The translations under genes and the position numbers were made by a program. From assembly GCA_051009035.1 (NCBI GenBank), contig JBPCWY010000180.1, positions 1-9,719 on the forward strand: 9,719 nt of DNA, read 5' to 3'. The notes under the pieces were generated by a model, which did no database searches, was not told where the DNA came from, and saw only the letters and a program-made list of their open reading frames with translations. Source of the DNA: Persebacter sp051009035 (GTDB lineage: Bacteria; Pseudomonadota; Gammaproteobacteria; Tethybacterales; Persebacteraceae). Position 1 is the stretch's first letter. Every line of letters begins with the position of its first letter. Below, in pieces: positions 1 through 6,414 of this stretch.

Positions 1-203
1 CGACTTGCACGCCGGATTTTTTCCTGTTTGACGCGGATTTAAAATGCGCCTACCGCGGGCAATTTGACGGCGCGCGCCCCGGCAACAACATTCCCGTCAC
101 CGGCGAAGATTTGCGCCGCGCAATAGATTTATTAACCGCCGGCAAACCCGTCCCCGCAGACGGACAAAAACCAAGCATCGGTTGCAGTATTAAATGGAAA
201 TAA
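1..203 (+). CDS. Thioredoxin-like / AhpC-TSA family protein, C-terminal fragment
   Basis: The 5' end lies outside the window; the reading frame enters at base 3 and ends at TAA 201-203, leaving about 66 residues. The fragment begins TCTPDFFLFDAD, continues with YRGQFDGARPGN and ends KPSIGCSIKWK. These three blocks are typical of the C-terminal half of AhpC/TSA-like thioredoxin-fold proteins in which a Cys-Thr-Pro-(Asp/Glu) segment precedes the strand that reads out the reported state, and a closing 'PSIGC.IKWK' box is characteristic. The usual role is a thiol-disulfide or peroxide-linked redox protein; the N-terminal catalytic cysteine region cannot be seen, so the precise activity is unknown. 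No obvious intrinsic terminator directly follows the stop. Family assignment is from remembered motif similarity; the substrate is not inferred. Confidence 0.8.
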   Translation, partial: TCTPDFFLFDADLKCAYRGQFDGARPGNNIPVTGEDLRRAIDLLTAGKPVPADGQKPSIGCSIKWK

Positions 204-232
204 GCGCGGTTTCTTAAAAAACCCCCCACACT

Positions 233-281
233 CGTCATTCCCGCCTCCCGCCGTCATTCCCGCCCTGCCCGTCATTCCCGC
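233..281. repeat. Three short direct copies of CGTCATTCCCGC
   Basis: The 12-mer CGTCATTCCCGC occurs at 233-244, 252-263 and 270-281, at steps of 19 and 18 bp. The third copy is the outer end of the left arm of the 270-373 inverted repeat. The first two look like truncated copies of the same element arm, as if an arm had been duplicated or several elements had inserted on top of each other. Confidence 0.75.
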
Positions 282-373
282 GAAGGCGAGAATCCAAAGC
301 GTTAACTGCGGCGAATTGGCAAAATCTTAAGGCAAAGCCGTCATTTTGGATTCCCGCCTTCGCGGGAATGACG
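270..373. repeat. REPIN-like inverted repeat, family 1 (ATTCCC-N8-GGGAAT type)
   Basis: A 29-bp arm at 270-298 is matched by its reverse complement at 345-373 with a single mismatch (A289 against the consensus G). Each arm is itself a palindrome: the right arm contains ATTCCCGCCTTCGCGGGAAT at 350-369, an 8-bp stem with a 4-nt loop; the left arm equivalent is 274-293. The spacer is 46 bp (299-344). Two palindromic units in inverted orientation is the architecture of REP doublets/REPINs, and the core fits the ATTCCC-N8-GGGAAT pattern known as dRS3 in Neisseria. The match to that pattern is seen; common descent with the neisserial element is not claimed. The element is non-coding; open frames across it are shadows. 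Confidence 0.85.
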
Positions 374-410
374 GCGGAGGGGCGGGGATTTATGCGGCTT
401 GCGGCAAACG

Positions 411-440
411 CCAAAGGGCGGCGGAAACGCCGCCTTTTGG
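411..440. other. Strong hairpin with GAAA tetraloop (possible terminator)
   Basis: Bases 411-423 pair with 428-440 over 13 positions (one G-T wobble) around the loop GAAA at 424-427. The core stem is GGCGGCG/CGCCGCC, with an A-rich left flank and a T-run (435-438) that sits inside the lower stem. It could be a terminator for the upstream redox gene, whose stop is 208 bp away, or a structural part of the repeat cluster. The T-run is short and followed by GG, so it is not a canonical terminator. Confidence 0.45.
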
Positions 441-492
441 CGGTTGCGGAAATTCCGCCGCAACCCGCCAGCCGCTCTAACCTGCTTCCCCC

Positions 493-611
493 GCCGTCGT
501 TCCGGCGAAAACCGGAATCCAGTGTTTTCCGCCAAGCGGAAACTTTTGCCGCCGGCGACAATGGAGCGGCTTCGCCGCTGGCTGGATTCCGGCTTTCGCC
601 GGAACGACGGC
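493..611. repeat. REPIN-like inverted repeat, family 2 (TTCCGGC type)
   Basis: A 30-bp arm at 493-522 is repeated as its reverse complement at 582-611 with one mismatch. The arms differ in sequence from the 270-373 element: the core here is GTCGTTCCGGCGAAA rather than GTCATTCCCGCGAAG, but the outer GTC.TTCC and inner GGAATCC are shared, so the two are diverged relatives. Each arm is again self-complementary (right arm TTCCGGC-TTTC-GCCGGAA). The 59-bp spacer (523-581) holds two more hairpins: TTTCCGC-CAA-GCGGAAA at 526-542 and AGCGGC-TTC-GCCGCT at 565-579. No transposase is nearby, so mobility would have to be supplied in trans, as for REPINs. Confidence 0.85.
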
Positions 612-828
612 ATTTTTGGGGACGGAGGAAACTTAAGCGGTTTGCGGAAAATACCAAAAATCGGCGGATTTTCATTAATCATAAAATTCCGTAATATCAA
701 TGATAACGGAAACTTTTGTTATTCTTTTATACAAGAAAAAACGGGCATATTCCAAACTTCCGGCGGCGGATTTTCGCGGGGTTTTGAGCGGTAAAAAAAC
801 ATTTTATACCGAAAAAAATTTGCGGAAT
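612..828. other. Intergenic stretch without recognised gene
   Basis: This stretch is AT-richer than the flanking genes and holds no convincing coding region. A short frame starting at ATG 700 runs into the start of the next gene but has no ribosome binding site and no recognisable product. No terminator or tRNA is seen. The only function assigned to this side of the region is the promoter just downstream. Confidence 0.6.
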
Positions 829-858
829 TTGCAGAATTTGGCAAAAACATTGTATAAT
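829..858 (+). promoter_or_regulatory. Sigma70-type promoter of the SBP gene
   Basis: A perfect -10 hexamer TATAAT lies at 853-858. The best-placed -35 candidate is TTGCAG at 829-834, 18 bp upstream and matching the first three consensus positions. Transcription would start near 865, giving a leader of about 30 nt that contains the SD sequence. The -10 is strong evidence; the -35 is weak. Confidence 0.7.
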
Positions 859-882
859 GGGGGCGTTATCTTTTATCCGTTT

Positions 883-888
883 GGAGGG
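883..888 (+). promoter_or_regulatory. Shine-Dalgarno site of the SBP gene
   Basis: GGAGGG at 883-888, 8 nt before ATG 897, is the best SD sequence in the window. It fixes the start of the binding-protein gene and fits high expression of a periplasmic binding protein. Confidence 0.8.
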
Positions 889-896
889 TTTTTCCC

Positions 897-2078
897 ATGA
901 AACACGCTATTCTTAAAACAATTCTCGGCGGCGCGGTTGCGCTGTCGGTTTGCGCTCCGCCCGCTTTGGCGGCGGACAAAACGCTGAAAATCGGCTTTGT
1001 CGGCGTGACCAGCGGACCAAAAGCCGCGTGGGGGATTTCCAATGTCCGTTGCATGGAAACCCGCGCCAAGTGGATTAACGAAGAAGGCGGAATCAGCATC
1101 GGCGGCGATACCTACGATATTGAAATCGTCAAGTGGGATACGCAGGACAACACCACCCGCGCCAAAGAAGGCATGGAAAAAATGGTGCAGGAAGGCATCC
1201 GCTATGTTATCGGGCCGAATACCGACCCCACCGCCGCCGCAGTGCGCCCGGTGGCGGAAAAAGACGGCGTGATGTATTTCCCCTACGCTTTTCCGAAAGA
1301 ATTGTATACCCAGCCGGCGTCCAACGCCGTTTTGGGGATGATTGCCAATTACCAATCCGGTCCGGCAATTTACAAATATCTGAAAGAAAACAAGGGCGTT
1401 AAAACCATCGCCTTTTTGGCGGCAAACGAATCGGACGCGTTGAGCCAGCGCGCCGGGGGCGTTGAAGCGGCGAAAGCGCTTGGTTTGGAAGTCGTCGCCG
1501 AAGACGCCTACCAAAGCGACACCCGCGATTTCACTCCCGTAGTCACTCCGATTGTCCGCGAAAAACCGGATTTGCTGGTGCTTTCCGGCGTAGCCGGCGG
1601 CACGGCGCCGCTGATTATCCGCGCCGCGCGGGAGCTCGGTTATGCCGGTTTCATGTCCACCGAAACCGCGCAGGACGCGAAACAATTGCAGGAAGGCGCG
1701 GGCGACCTTGCGGACGGCTTTATTTCGGTCGGGGGCGCTTCCACGCCGGAGATTCGCTCGGCGAAAATGGAAGAATTTATCCGCCGCTACACCGAAGACC
1801 ACGGACAATACGACGACGAATCCAACACGAAAGTATATGCCATGGAATACATTTTGGAAACGCTGAAAGCCAACCCGAAGGGGCTGGACGATGTGAAATC
1901 TTTCCAAAAAACGATGGATACGCTTTCCGTGCCGAATCCGTTTTTGAAAGGCGATGAAAAGCTGGAATTTGTCGGCAGTTTTTCCTTCGGGCAAAAACGG
2001 CAAGTCGGCGTCCCGATGGTCGTCAACGAATTCCGCGGCGGCGAATTCCAAACGCTGTTTGTCACCAAGGTAGATTAA
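897..2078 (+). CDS. Periplasmic substrate-binding protein of a HAAT-family ABC transporter
   Basis: This 393-residue protein has a Sec signal peptide: Lys at 2 and 7, a hydrophobic core 8-20, and a cleavage motif ALA-ADK after residue 25. Cys19 is preceded by Leu-Ser-Val, not a good lipobox, so a soluble periplasmic protein is expected. The mature part starts KIGFVGVTSGPKAAWG (31-46) and goes on with a Peripla_BP_6 (type I, LivJ/LivK/UrtA-like) fold, including WINEEGG, a VIGPNTDPTAAAVRPVAE segment and a ligand-lobe segment PDLLVLSGVAGGTAPLI. Length is normal for the family. It would capture a small ligand and pass it to the LivH/LivM-like permeases encoded from 2958 on. It has its own promoter and SD and ends in a strong terminator, an arrangement that uncouples binding-protein levels from the membrane components. 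The ligand cannot be read from sequence; the linked racemase hints at a hydantoin or ureide-like compound. Certain as family, uncertain as substrate. Confidence 0.93.
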   Translation: MKHAILKTILGGAVALSVCAPPALAADKTLKIGFVGVTSGPKAAWGISNVRCMETRAKWINEEGGISIGGDTYDIEIVKWDTQDNTTRAKEGMEKMVQEGIRYVIGPNTDPTAAAVRPVAEKDGVMYFPYAFPKELYTQPASNAVLGMIANYQSGPAIYKYLKENKGVKTIAFLAANESDALSQRAGGVEAAKALGLEVVAEDAYQSDTRDFTPVVTPIVREKPDLLVLSGVAGGTAPLIIRAARELGYAGFMSTETAQDAKQLQEGAGDLADGFISVGGASTPEIRSAKMEEFIRRYTEDHGQYDDESNTKVYAMEYILETLKANPKGLDDVKSFQKTMDTLSVPNPFLKGDEKLEFVGSFSFGQKRQVGVPMVVNEFRGGEFQTLFVTKVD

Positions 2079-2095
2079 TTTCGCCCGCGGCGAAA
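2079..2095 (+). other. Stem-loop directly after the SBP stop codon
   Basis: TTTCGCC (2079-2085), loop CGC, GGCGAAA (2089-2095): a 7-bp perfect stem beginning the base after the stop codon. With the terminator hairpin that follows it makes a tandem 3' structure that could protect the binding-protein mRNA from 3' exonucleases. Confidence 0.5.
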
Positions 2096-2102
2096 AGTAT
2101 GG

Positions 2103-2135
2103 CAAAGCCCGGTTTGCGCCGGGCTTTGTTTTTTT
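2103..2135 (+). terminator. Rho-independent terminator of the SBP gene
   Basis: CAAAGCCCGG (2103-2112) pairs perfectly with CCGGGCTTTG (2119-2128) around a 6-nt loop, followed by seven T residues (2129-2135). This is a textbook intrinsic terminator. It implies that downstream genes need their own promoter or depend on read-through. Confidence 0.93.
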
Positions 2136-2140
2136 CGCGC

Positions 2141-2166
2141 CGCAATTTCCAATCGCAATTTCCAAT
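2141..2166. repeat. Tandem 13-bp repeat CGCAATTTCCAAT
   Basis: Two exact head-to-tail copies at 2141-2153 and 2154-2166, followed by a partial third (TTCC). They lie between the terminator and the amidotransferase gene, in the only place a promoter for that gene could sit. Could be a slippage product or a regulator-binding direct repeat. Confidence 0.7.
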
Positions 2167-2184
2167 TTCCGCCCGTATTAAGCC

Positions 2185-2916
2185 ATGCATTTTTTAGTCC
2201 TGCAACACATTGAATGCGAGCATCCGGGCATCTTCCGGGATTTGATGAAAAGCGGCGGGACGACATGGGACGCCGTAGAATTGGACGAGGGCGAATCCAT
2301 TCCCGATTTTGCCGGTTATGACGTGATGTTAGTCATGGGCGGTCCGATGGATGTTTGGCAAACAAAAGAACACCCGTGGCTTGCCGGTGAAATTGCGGCG
2401 ATTGAACGCTGGGTTCGGGCGGGAAAACCGTATCTCGGATTTTGCCTCGGGCATCAATTATTGGCGGAAGCCCTCGGCGGAAAAACCGGGCCCGCGGCGC
2501 AGCCGGAAATAGGCGTTATGCCGGTAAGTTTAACCGCCGCCGGAAAAGTGCACTGGTTTTTTAAAGATTGTCCGCCGCATTTTGAGACGCTGCAATGGCA
2601 TTCCGCGGAAGTATTGCAAACTCCGGCGGACGCGGAAATTCTCGCGGCGTCCCCGGCTTGCGGGGTGAATGCAATGGGCTGGGGCGATTGCGCGGTATCG
2701 GTGCAATTTCATGTTGAAATAACGGAGCGCACCGTGGGCGATTGGGGCGAAATCCCCGAATATGCATCCGCATTGGAAGCGGCTCTCGGACAAGGCGCGC
2801 TCGCGCGGATCAATCAATCGGCGGCGCGGAATATGCCGGATTTTAACCGGCTTTCGGAAACCCTCTACCGCAATTTTACCGCCCAAATCCGCCAATCCCG
2901 GAAAGGGAAAAATTAA
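2185..2916 (+). CDS. Class I glutamine amidotransferase-like protein
   Basis: 243 residues forming a stand-alone class I (triad) GATase domain of the GMP-synthase/GuaA-like type. The nucleophile elbow is GFCLGHQLLAEALGG with Cys87; the other triad members are His176 and Glu178 in QFHVEIT, where the more common FHPE has Val instead of Pro. An oxyanion-side segment MGGPMDVW is at 51-58. All three catalytic residues are present, so hydrolysis of glutamine or a related amide is plausible. Family members of this size are often annotated GMP synthase-like but lack the synthetase domain; some act on gamma-glutamyl amides. The gene follows a strong terminator by 50 bp and lacks a clear SD sequence; the 42-bp gap to the permease gene contains a separate promoter. 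Link to the transporter is by position only. True substrate unknown. Confidence 0.88.
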   Translation: MHFLVLQHIECEHPGIFRDLMKSGGTTWDAVELDEGESIPDFAGYDVMLVMGGPMDVWQTKEHPWLAGEIAAIERWVRAGKPYLGFCLGHQLLAEALGGKTGPAAQPEIGVMPVSLTAAGKVHWFFKDCPPHFETLQWHSAEVLQTPADAEILAASPACGVNAMGWGDCAVSVQFHVEITERTVGDWGEIPEYASALEAALGQGALARINQSAARNMPDFNRLSETLYRNFTAQIRQSRKGKN

Positions 2917-2922
2917 AGGCGT

Positions 2923-2951
2923 TTGGGCGGCATGCCGCCTTCCGTTATAAT
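2923..2951 (+). promoter_or_regulatory. Promoter of the importer operon, positioned for a leaderless mRNA
   Basis: TTGGGC (2923-2928), a 17-bp spacer, and a perfect TATAAT (2946-2951). With the usual 6-7 nt from -10 to start, transcription would begin on or next to the ATG at 2958. No SD sequence precedes that ATG, which agrees with leaderless translation. The -10 and spacing are seen; the leaderless start is inferred. Confidence 0.65.
2926..2939. promoter_or_regulatory. 14-bp perfect palindrome overlapping the promoter (operator candidate)
   Basis: GGCGGCATGCCGCC reads the same on both strands and sits between the -35 and -10 of the permease promoter. A dimeric regulator bound here would block RNA polymerase. 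It could instead form a small hairpin (5-bp stem, CATG loop) behind the amidotransferase stop, but there is no T-run. Confidence 0.5.
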
Positions 2952-2957
2952 CGCGCT

Positions 2958-3830
2958 ATGGAGCAAGTTGTCGTTAACGGATTATATTTGGGCGCGCAAT
3001 ACGCCCTGATTGCCCTCGGCTTGACGCTGATTTTTGCGTTGATGAATGTGCTTAATTTCGCGCACGGGCAAATGTATGTGCTGGGCGGCTACGCCACTTA
3101 CCTCGTTTACGGCGCGCTAAAACTCCCCTTCGTGCTGGGTCTCGCCGCCTCGGCGGTTACGCTTTTTGCAATCGGCGCGCTGGCGGAAAAATTTTTATTC
3201 CGCCCCGTCCTCAAAAGAAGCGTGCGCGAAGAAAGTTCAATGTTGCTGGCGGCGGGTTTGGCGTTTTTTTTGGACGCGGTAATTTTGCTCGTCTTCGGGC
3301 AAAAACAACGGGGCGTGCCGAAAATTATGGACGGCGTGCAAATCTTGGGCGATTACATCGTAGTCATGCCAAACGATAAAATCATTATCGGCATTTGCAC
3401 CGCGTTAATGATTTCCGGATTTATTCTTTTCATGCAAACCACCCGCCCCGGCCGCGCGATGCGGGCGCTGGCGCAAGACCGCGTTGCGGCGCAATTAATG
3501 GGCGTGGATGTAGACCGCTATTCCATGCTCGGTTTTGCCATTGGCGCGATGTTGGCGGGCGTTGCCGGAGGATTGCTGGCGGCGGTCACCGGCGTCAGCT
3601 CCGGCATCGGCGGGGCGATTTCCATCAAGGCGTTTTTGATGGTCATGATTGGCGGGGCGGGAGTCGTGCCGGGCGCGATTGCGGGAGGATTCATTCTCGG
3701 CATGACGGAATCGGTCGGGCTGGCGACTTTGCGCGTCTACGGCGACATTACTTATTTGGTAATCTTCGCCTCGCTCATGGTATTTCTCAGCATCCGCCCG
3801 CAGGGGTTGATGGGAAAACCCTGGGGTTAA
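2958..3830 (+). CDS. livH: HAAT-family ABC transporter permease, LivH type
   Basis: 290 residues, the usual LivH length, very hydrophobic with about eight membrane segments. Family landmarks are the N-terminal NGLYLGAQYALIALGLTL (7-24), the NFAHGQMYVLGGY box (33-45), the cytoplasmic coupling loop GRAMRALAQDRVAAQLMGV (165-183) that contacts the ATPases, the IGGAGVVPGAIAGGFILG glycine-rich helix (231-248) and the closing IRPQGLMG. It forms the inner-membrane channel with the LivM-like protein encoded next. ATG 2958 is chosen because the conserved N-terminal helix starts at once and a -10 box lies just upstream. The next gene begins 4 nt after this stop, so co-translation is likely. The symbol denotes family only; substrate may differ from leucine. 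Confidence 0.93.
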   Translation: MEQVVVNGLYLGAQYALIALGLTLIFALMNVLNFAHGQMYVLGGYATYLVYGALKLPFVLGLAASAVTLFAIGALAEKFLFRPVLKRSVREESSMLLAAGLAFFLDAVILLVFGQKQRGVPKIMDGVQILGDYIVVMPNDKIIIGICTALMISGFILFMQTTRPGRAMRALAQDRVAAQLMGVDVDRYSMLGFAIGAMLAGVAGGLLAAVTGVSSGIGGAISIKAFLMVMIGGAGVVPGAIAGGFILGMTESVGLATLRVYGDITYLVIFASLMVFLSIRPQGLMGKPWG

Positions 3831-3834
3831 TTGC

Positions 3835-4887
3835 ATGACGCGCCCCGCCGCCAACGATGCCGATGCCGCCAATTCTATTTTGCAAAAATTGGCAATCCCG
3901 CCCGCATCGCGCCCCGCCGCTTTCGGGGTCGGTATTTTTTTGTTGCTGGTATTGGTTGCCGTGCCATGGCTTTTAACGGCGGCGGGACGCGGCGATATCA
4001 TGAGCGCATTAACTTCGGTCGCCTTGTATTCGGTAATTAGTTCCGGCGTATGGCTTACTTTTTACATCGGGCGGATTAATATCGGACAAGGCGCTTACGC
4101 CCTGCTCGGCGGTTATGTTTCGGCGGTGCTGGTGGTGAAATACGACATGCTGTTTTGGTACACCCTGCCGCTGGCGGGTTTGTTTTGCGCCGCCGCCAGC
4201 GCGTTTATCGGCTTGCCAATTTTGCGTTTGCGCGGCGTATATTTCGCCATGGTCACGCTCACCTTAACCGAAGTCGCGCGCCTGTTGGCGCAGGCGACGC
4301 CGATTACCAACGGGCCTTCCGGCATTACAAATATTCCGCCGCCGGGCGAATTATCTTTGTTTGGTTTGACGCTGATTCCGGATTTTGCCGAATTAGAAAA
4401 CTTGCGCCTCGGTTTTTATTATCTTGCGGCGGTATTAATGATTTTATGTTTTGCGGGCATGTGGCGGCTGGTCAATTCGCGCCTCGGTTTTTTATGCCGC
4501 TCGCTGCAGCAAAACGAAGAACTCGCCGCCTCCATCGGGGTCAATGTCTCGCGGCTGCGGCTTTTGGCATATGCGGTATCGTCTTTTTTGGGCGGCATCG
4601 GCGGCGCGGTATTCGCCGCGATTGTGCAGTCGGTTTATCCGGCGACATTCCAAATTCAAGAATCGGTAAACTTCATGCTGTATTGTTTTACCGGCGGATT
4701 AAATTATGTTTTCGGTCCGATGCTGGGAACCCTCGTTTTATATTTGGGATGGGATTTTTTGTTTAAGACGGGCGAATATCAATTATTAATTTATTCTACG
4801 GCGTTGATTTCAATGATGCTGTTTTTGCCGAATGGATTGTTAAGCATTCGCCCGCAAAACTTTTTCGCCAAAAGCCCGCGCGCATGA
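3835..4887 (+). CDS. livM: HAAT-family ABC transporter permease, LivM type
   Basis: 350 residues with about ten membrane segments. A short polar N-terminus (1-29) precedes the first helix at 31-50. Conserved landmarks are NIGQGAYALLGGY (82-94), RLRGVYFAMVTLTLTEVARL (131-150), a TNGPSGITNIP loop (158-168) corresponding to the family's T-G-G-x-x-G-I segment, the coupling loop NEELAASIGVNVSRLRLLAY (227-246) and GGLNYVFGPMLGT (287-299). It is the second half of the inner-membrane channel, paired with the LivH-like protein. Only a weak G-rich SD candidate is seen in front of ATG 3835. The stop overlaps the start of the ATPase gene (ATGA at 4884-4887), a sign of translational coupling. Family symbol only; ligand not determinable. 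Confidence 0.93.
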   Translation: MTRPAANDADAANSILQKLAIPPASRPAAFGVGIFLLLVLVAVPWLLTAAGRGDIMSALTSVALYSVISSGVWLTFYIGRINIGQGAYALLGGYVSAVLVVKYDMLFWYTLPLAGLFCAAASAFIGLPILRLRGVYFAMVTLTLTEVARLLAQATPITNGPSGITNIPPPGELSLFGLTLIPDFAELENLRLGFYYLAAVLMILCFAGMWRLVNSRLGFLCRSLQQNEELAASIGVNVSRLRLLAYAVSSFLGGIGGAVFAAIVQSVYPATFQIQESVNFMLYCFTGGLNYVFGPMLGTLVLYLGWDFLFKTGEYQLLIYSTALISMMLFLPNGLLSIRPQNFFAKSPRA

Positions 4888-5678
4888 ATACCGCCGCCGC
4901 TTCGGCGTTTTTGGAAATCAAAAATATCACCCGCAAATTCGGCGGGTTGACCGCGGTAAATAATGTCAGTTTCGCCGTCCGCGAAAACGAAATTTTATCC
5001 GTCATCGGTCCCAACGGCGCGGGCAAATCCACATTGTTTAAATTAATTTCTTCTTTTTTGCGCCCCACCCGCGGCGAAGTTTTGCTGCGCGGCAAGCGCG
5101 TTTCGGGGCTTTCGCCGGATGTCGCGGCAAATTGGGGAATCGTCCGCACTTTTCAAGAGACGACAATTTTTCGCGGGATGAGCGCGCGCGACAATGTCAT
5201 TATCGCCCACCACTTGCGTTCGCGCGCCGGTTTGTTCGGCTTTTTTATCAATTCCAAAACCGCGGCGGAAGACGAAAAATCATTCGCCAAATCGGCGGAC
5301 GAAATTTTGGAATTTTTGCGCTTGTCCGAAGTCAAAAACGAACCCGCCGCAAACCTCCCGCACGGGCATTTGCGCGCGCTCGGAATCGCCATCGGATTGG
5401 CGGTCAACCCGCAAATTTTATTGCTGGACGAACCCTTCGCCGGCATGAACCACGACGAAACAACGAAAGCGCTGGATATGGCGCGCGAAGTGCGCGCGCG
5501 CGGCGTTACCCTGCTGGTGGTGGAACACGACATGCGCGCGGTGATGAATATTTCCGACCGCATCGTCGTTTTAAATTTCGGCGAAAAAATCGCCGAAGGC
5601 ACGCCGCAGGAAATCCAAACGGACGACAAAGTCATAGAAGCGTATTTGGGCGCGGAAGACGCCGAAATTGGAATTTAA
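4884..5678 (+). CDS. livG: HAAT-family ABC transporter ATPase, LivG type
   Basis: 264 residues, cytoplasmic ATP-binding subunit. Walker A GPNGAGKST (42-50), Q-loop Gln91 in RTFQET, Walker B ILLLDEP (178-184) with catalytic Glu183, and switch His215 in VVEHDM are all intact. The FAGMN segment after Walker B and the C-terminal EAYLG are typical of LivG. The ABC signature is unusual: LPHGH (158-162) where most LivG proteins have LSYGQ or LSGGQ, so the Ser and Gln are both replaced while the central Gly is kept. Because all other motifs are intact, this is probably a subfamily trait and not decay. The start overlaps the preceding stop, and the next ATPase begins 1 nt after this stop if ATG 5680 is used. 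Confidence 0.93.
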   Translation: MNTAAASAFLEIKNITRKFGGLTAVNNVSFAVRENEILSVIGPNGAGKSTLFKLISSFLRPTRGEVLLRGKRVSGLSPDVAANWGIVRTFQETTIFRGMSARDNVIIAHHLRSRAGLFGFFINSKTAAEDEKSFAKSADEILEFLRLSEVKNEPAANLPHGHLRALGIAIGLAVNPQILLLDEPFAGMNHDETTKALDMAREVRARGVTLLVVEHDMRAVMNISDRIVVLNFGEKIAEGTPQEIQTDDKVIEAYLGAEDAEIGI

Positions 5679-5679
5679 A

Positions 5680-6414
5680 ATGGAATCTTCCCCCGCCGGC
5701 GAACTGCTTTTTGCGGACAACATTTTTTTGTCCTACGGGCAAATCCGCGCCCTGCGCGGCGTATCGGTGCGCCTGCGCGAAGGCGAAACGATTGCGCTCA
5801 TCGGCGCAAACGGCGCGGGCAAATCGTCCATGTTGCGCGCGATTACCGGTTTGCGCCCGATTCAATCCGGCGCGATTTATTACCAAAACGAGCGGCTGGA
5901 CGGCAAAACGCCGGAACAAATTGTCGCCGCCGGAATTTCCATGGTCCCGGAAGGACGGCGCGTTTTTCCGTATATGAGCGTCAAAGACAATTTATTGATG
6001 GGCGCGTTTTCGCGCGGCGGCAAAGCCGAAACCGAAAGCGACATGGAAAAAGTTTTGGAAAAATTTCCGCGCCTCAAAGAACGCTTTCGCCAGTCCGCAA
6101 ATACAATGAGCGGCGGCGAACAGCAAATGCTCGTCATCGGGCGGGCGTTAATGGCGCGTCCGAAAATCTTGCTGCTGGACGAACCGTCCCTCGGCATCGC
6201 GCCGAAGCTCGTGCAAAACATCGCCCGCTCCATCGTGCAAATTAATCGCGAAGACAAAGTGTCTGTCGTGCTGGTGGAACAAAACGCGCGCATGGCGTTA
6301 AAAATATCGCACCGCGCCTACGCGCTCAGCGTCGGCGAAGTGGCGATTGAAGGCGATTCTAAAACTTTACAAAACGACGACCGCATTCGGCGGTTATATT
6401 TGGGGGAAACATGA
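5680..6414 (+). CDS. livF: HAAT-family ABC transporter ATPase, LivF type
   Basis: 244 residues from ATG 5680, which lies 1 nt after the livG-like stop; a TTG at 5668 would add four residues and overlap livG, and cannot be excluded because GGAAG lies at 5654-5658. Walker A GANGAGKSS (42-50), the LivF-type Q-loop replacement VPEGRRVFP (89-97), signature MSGGEQQM (143-150), Walker B ILLLDEP (163-169) and LVEQNAR (198-204), where Gln201 takes the place of the switch His as is usual in LivF. The segment LLLDEPSLGIAP is also LivF-typical. It works as a heterodimer with the LivG-like ATPase to drive import. The stop overlaps the racemase start (ATGA at 6411-6414), binding the enzyme gene to the transporter operon. 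Confidence 0.93.
   Translation: MESSPAGELLFADNIFLSYGQIRALRGVSVRLREGETIALIGANGAGKSSMLRAITGLRPIQSGAIYYQNERLDGKTPEQIVAAGISMVPEGRRVFPYMSVKDNLLMGAFSRGGKAETESDMEKVLEKFPRLKERFRQSANTMSGGEQQMLVIGRALMARPKILLLDEPSLGIAPKLVQNIARSIVQINREDKVSVVLVEQNARMALKISHRAYALSVGEVAIEGDSKTLQNDDRIRRLYLGET
6402..6407 (+). promoter_or_regulatory. Shine-Dalgarno site of the racemase gene
   Basis: GGGGGA just before ATG 6411, inside the end of the livF-like frame. It supports the choice of ATG 6411 and independent or coupled initiation at the 4-bp overlap. Confidence 0.5.

Noticed and set aside
201..232. Terminator right after the thioredoxin-like gene
   Set aside because: Only a weak GGTTT/AAACC pairing followed by C-rich sequence; not a convincing intrinsic terminator.
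233..611. CRISPR array
   Set aside because: Repeats are inverted pairs of two different sequences with unequal spacing, not direct repeats with regular unique spacers, and no cas genes are present.
235..700. Several open frames over 100 codons on both strands in the 204-700 region
   Set aside because: They translate the inverted repeats (RRKPES and REGGNPK words), a common artefact of such palindromic repeats; no SD and no family match.
838..843. TTGGCA as -35 for the TATAAT at 853
   Set aside because: The spacer would be only 9 bp, too short for sigma70.
700..900. 66-codon open frame ending at the SBP start
   Set aside because: No SD before ATG 700, spans the SBP promoter and SD, and resembles no protein family.
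873..2165. A 430-codon open frame on the minus strand opposite the SBP gene
   Set aside because: It is a shadow of the well-supported SBP gene; its protein has no recognisable family features and no promoter or SD.
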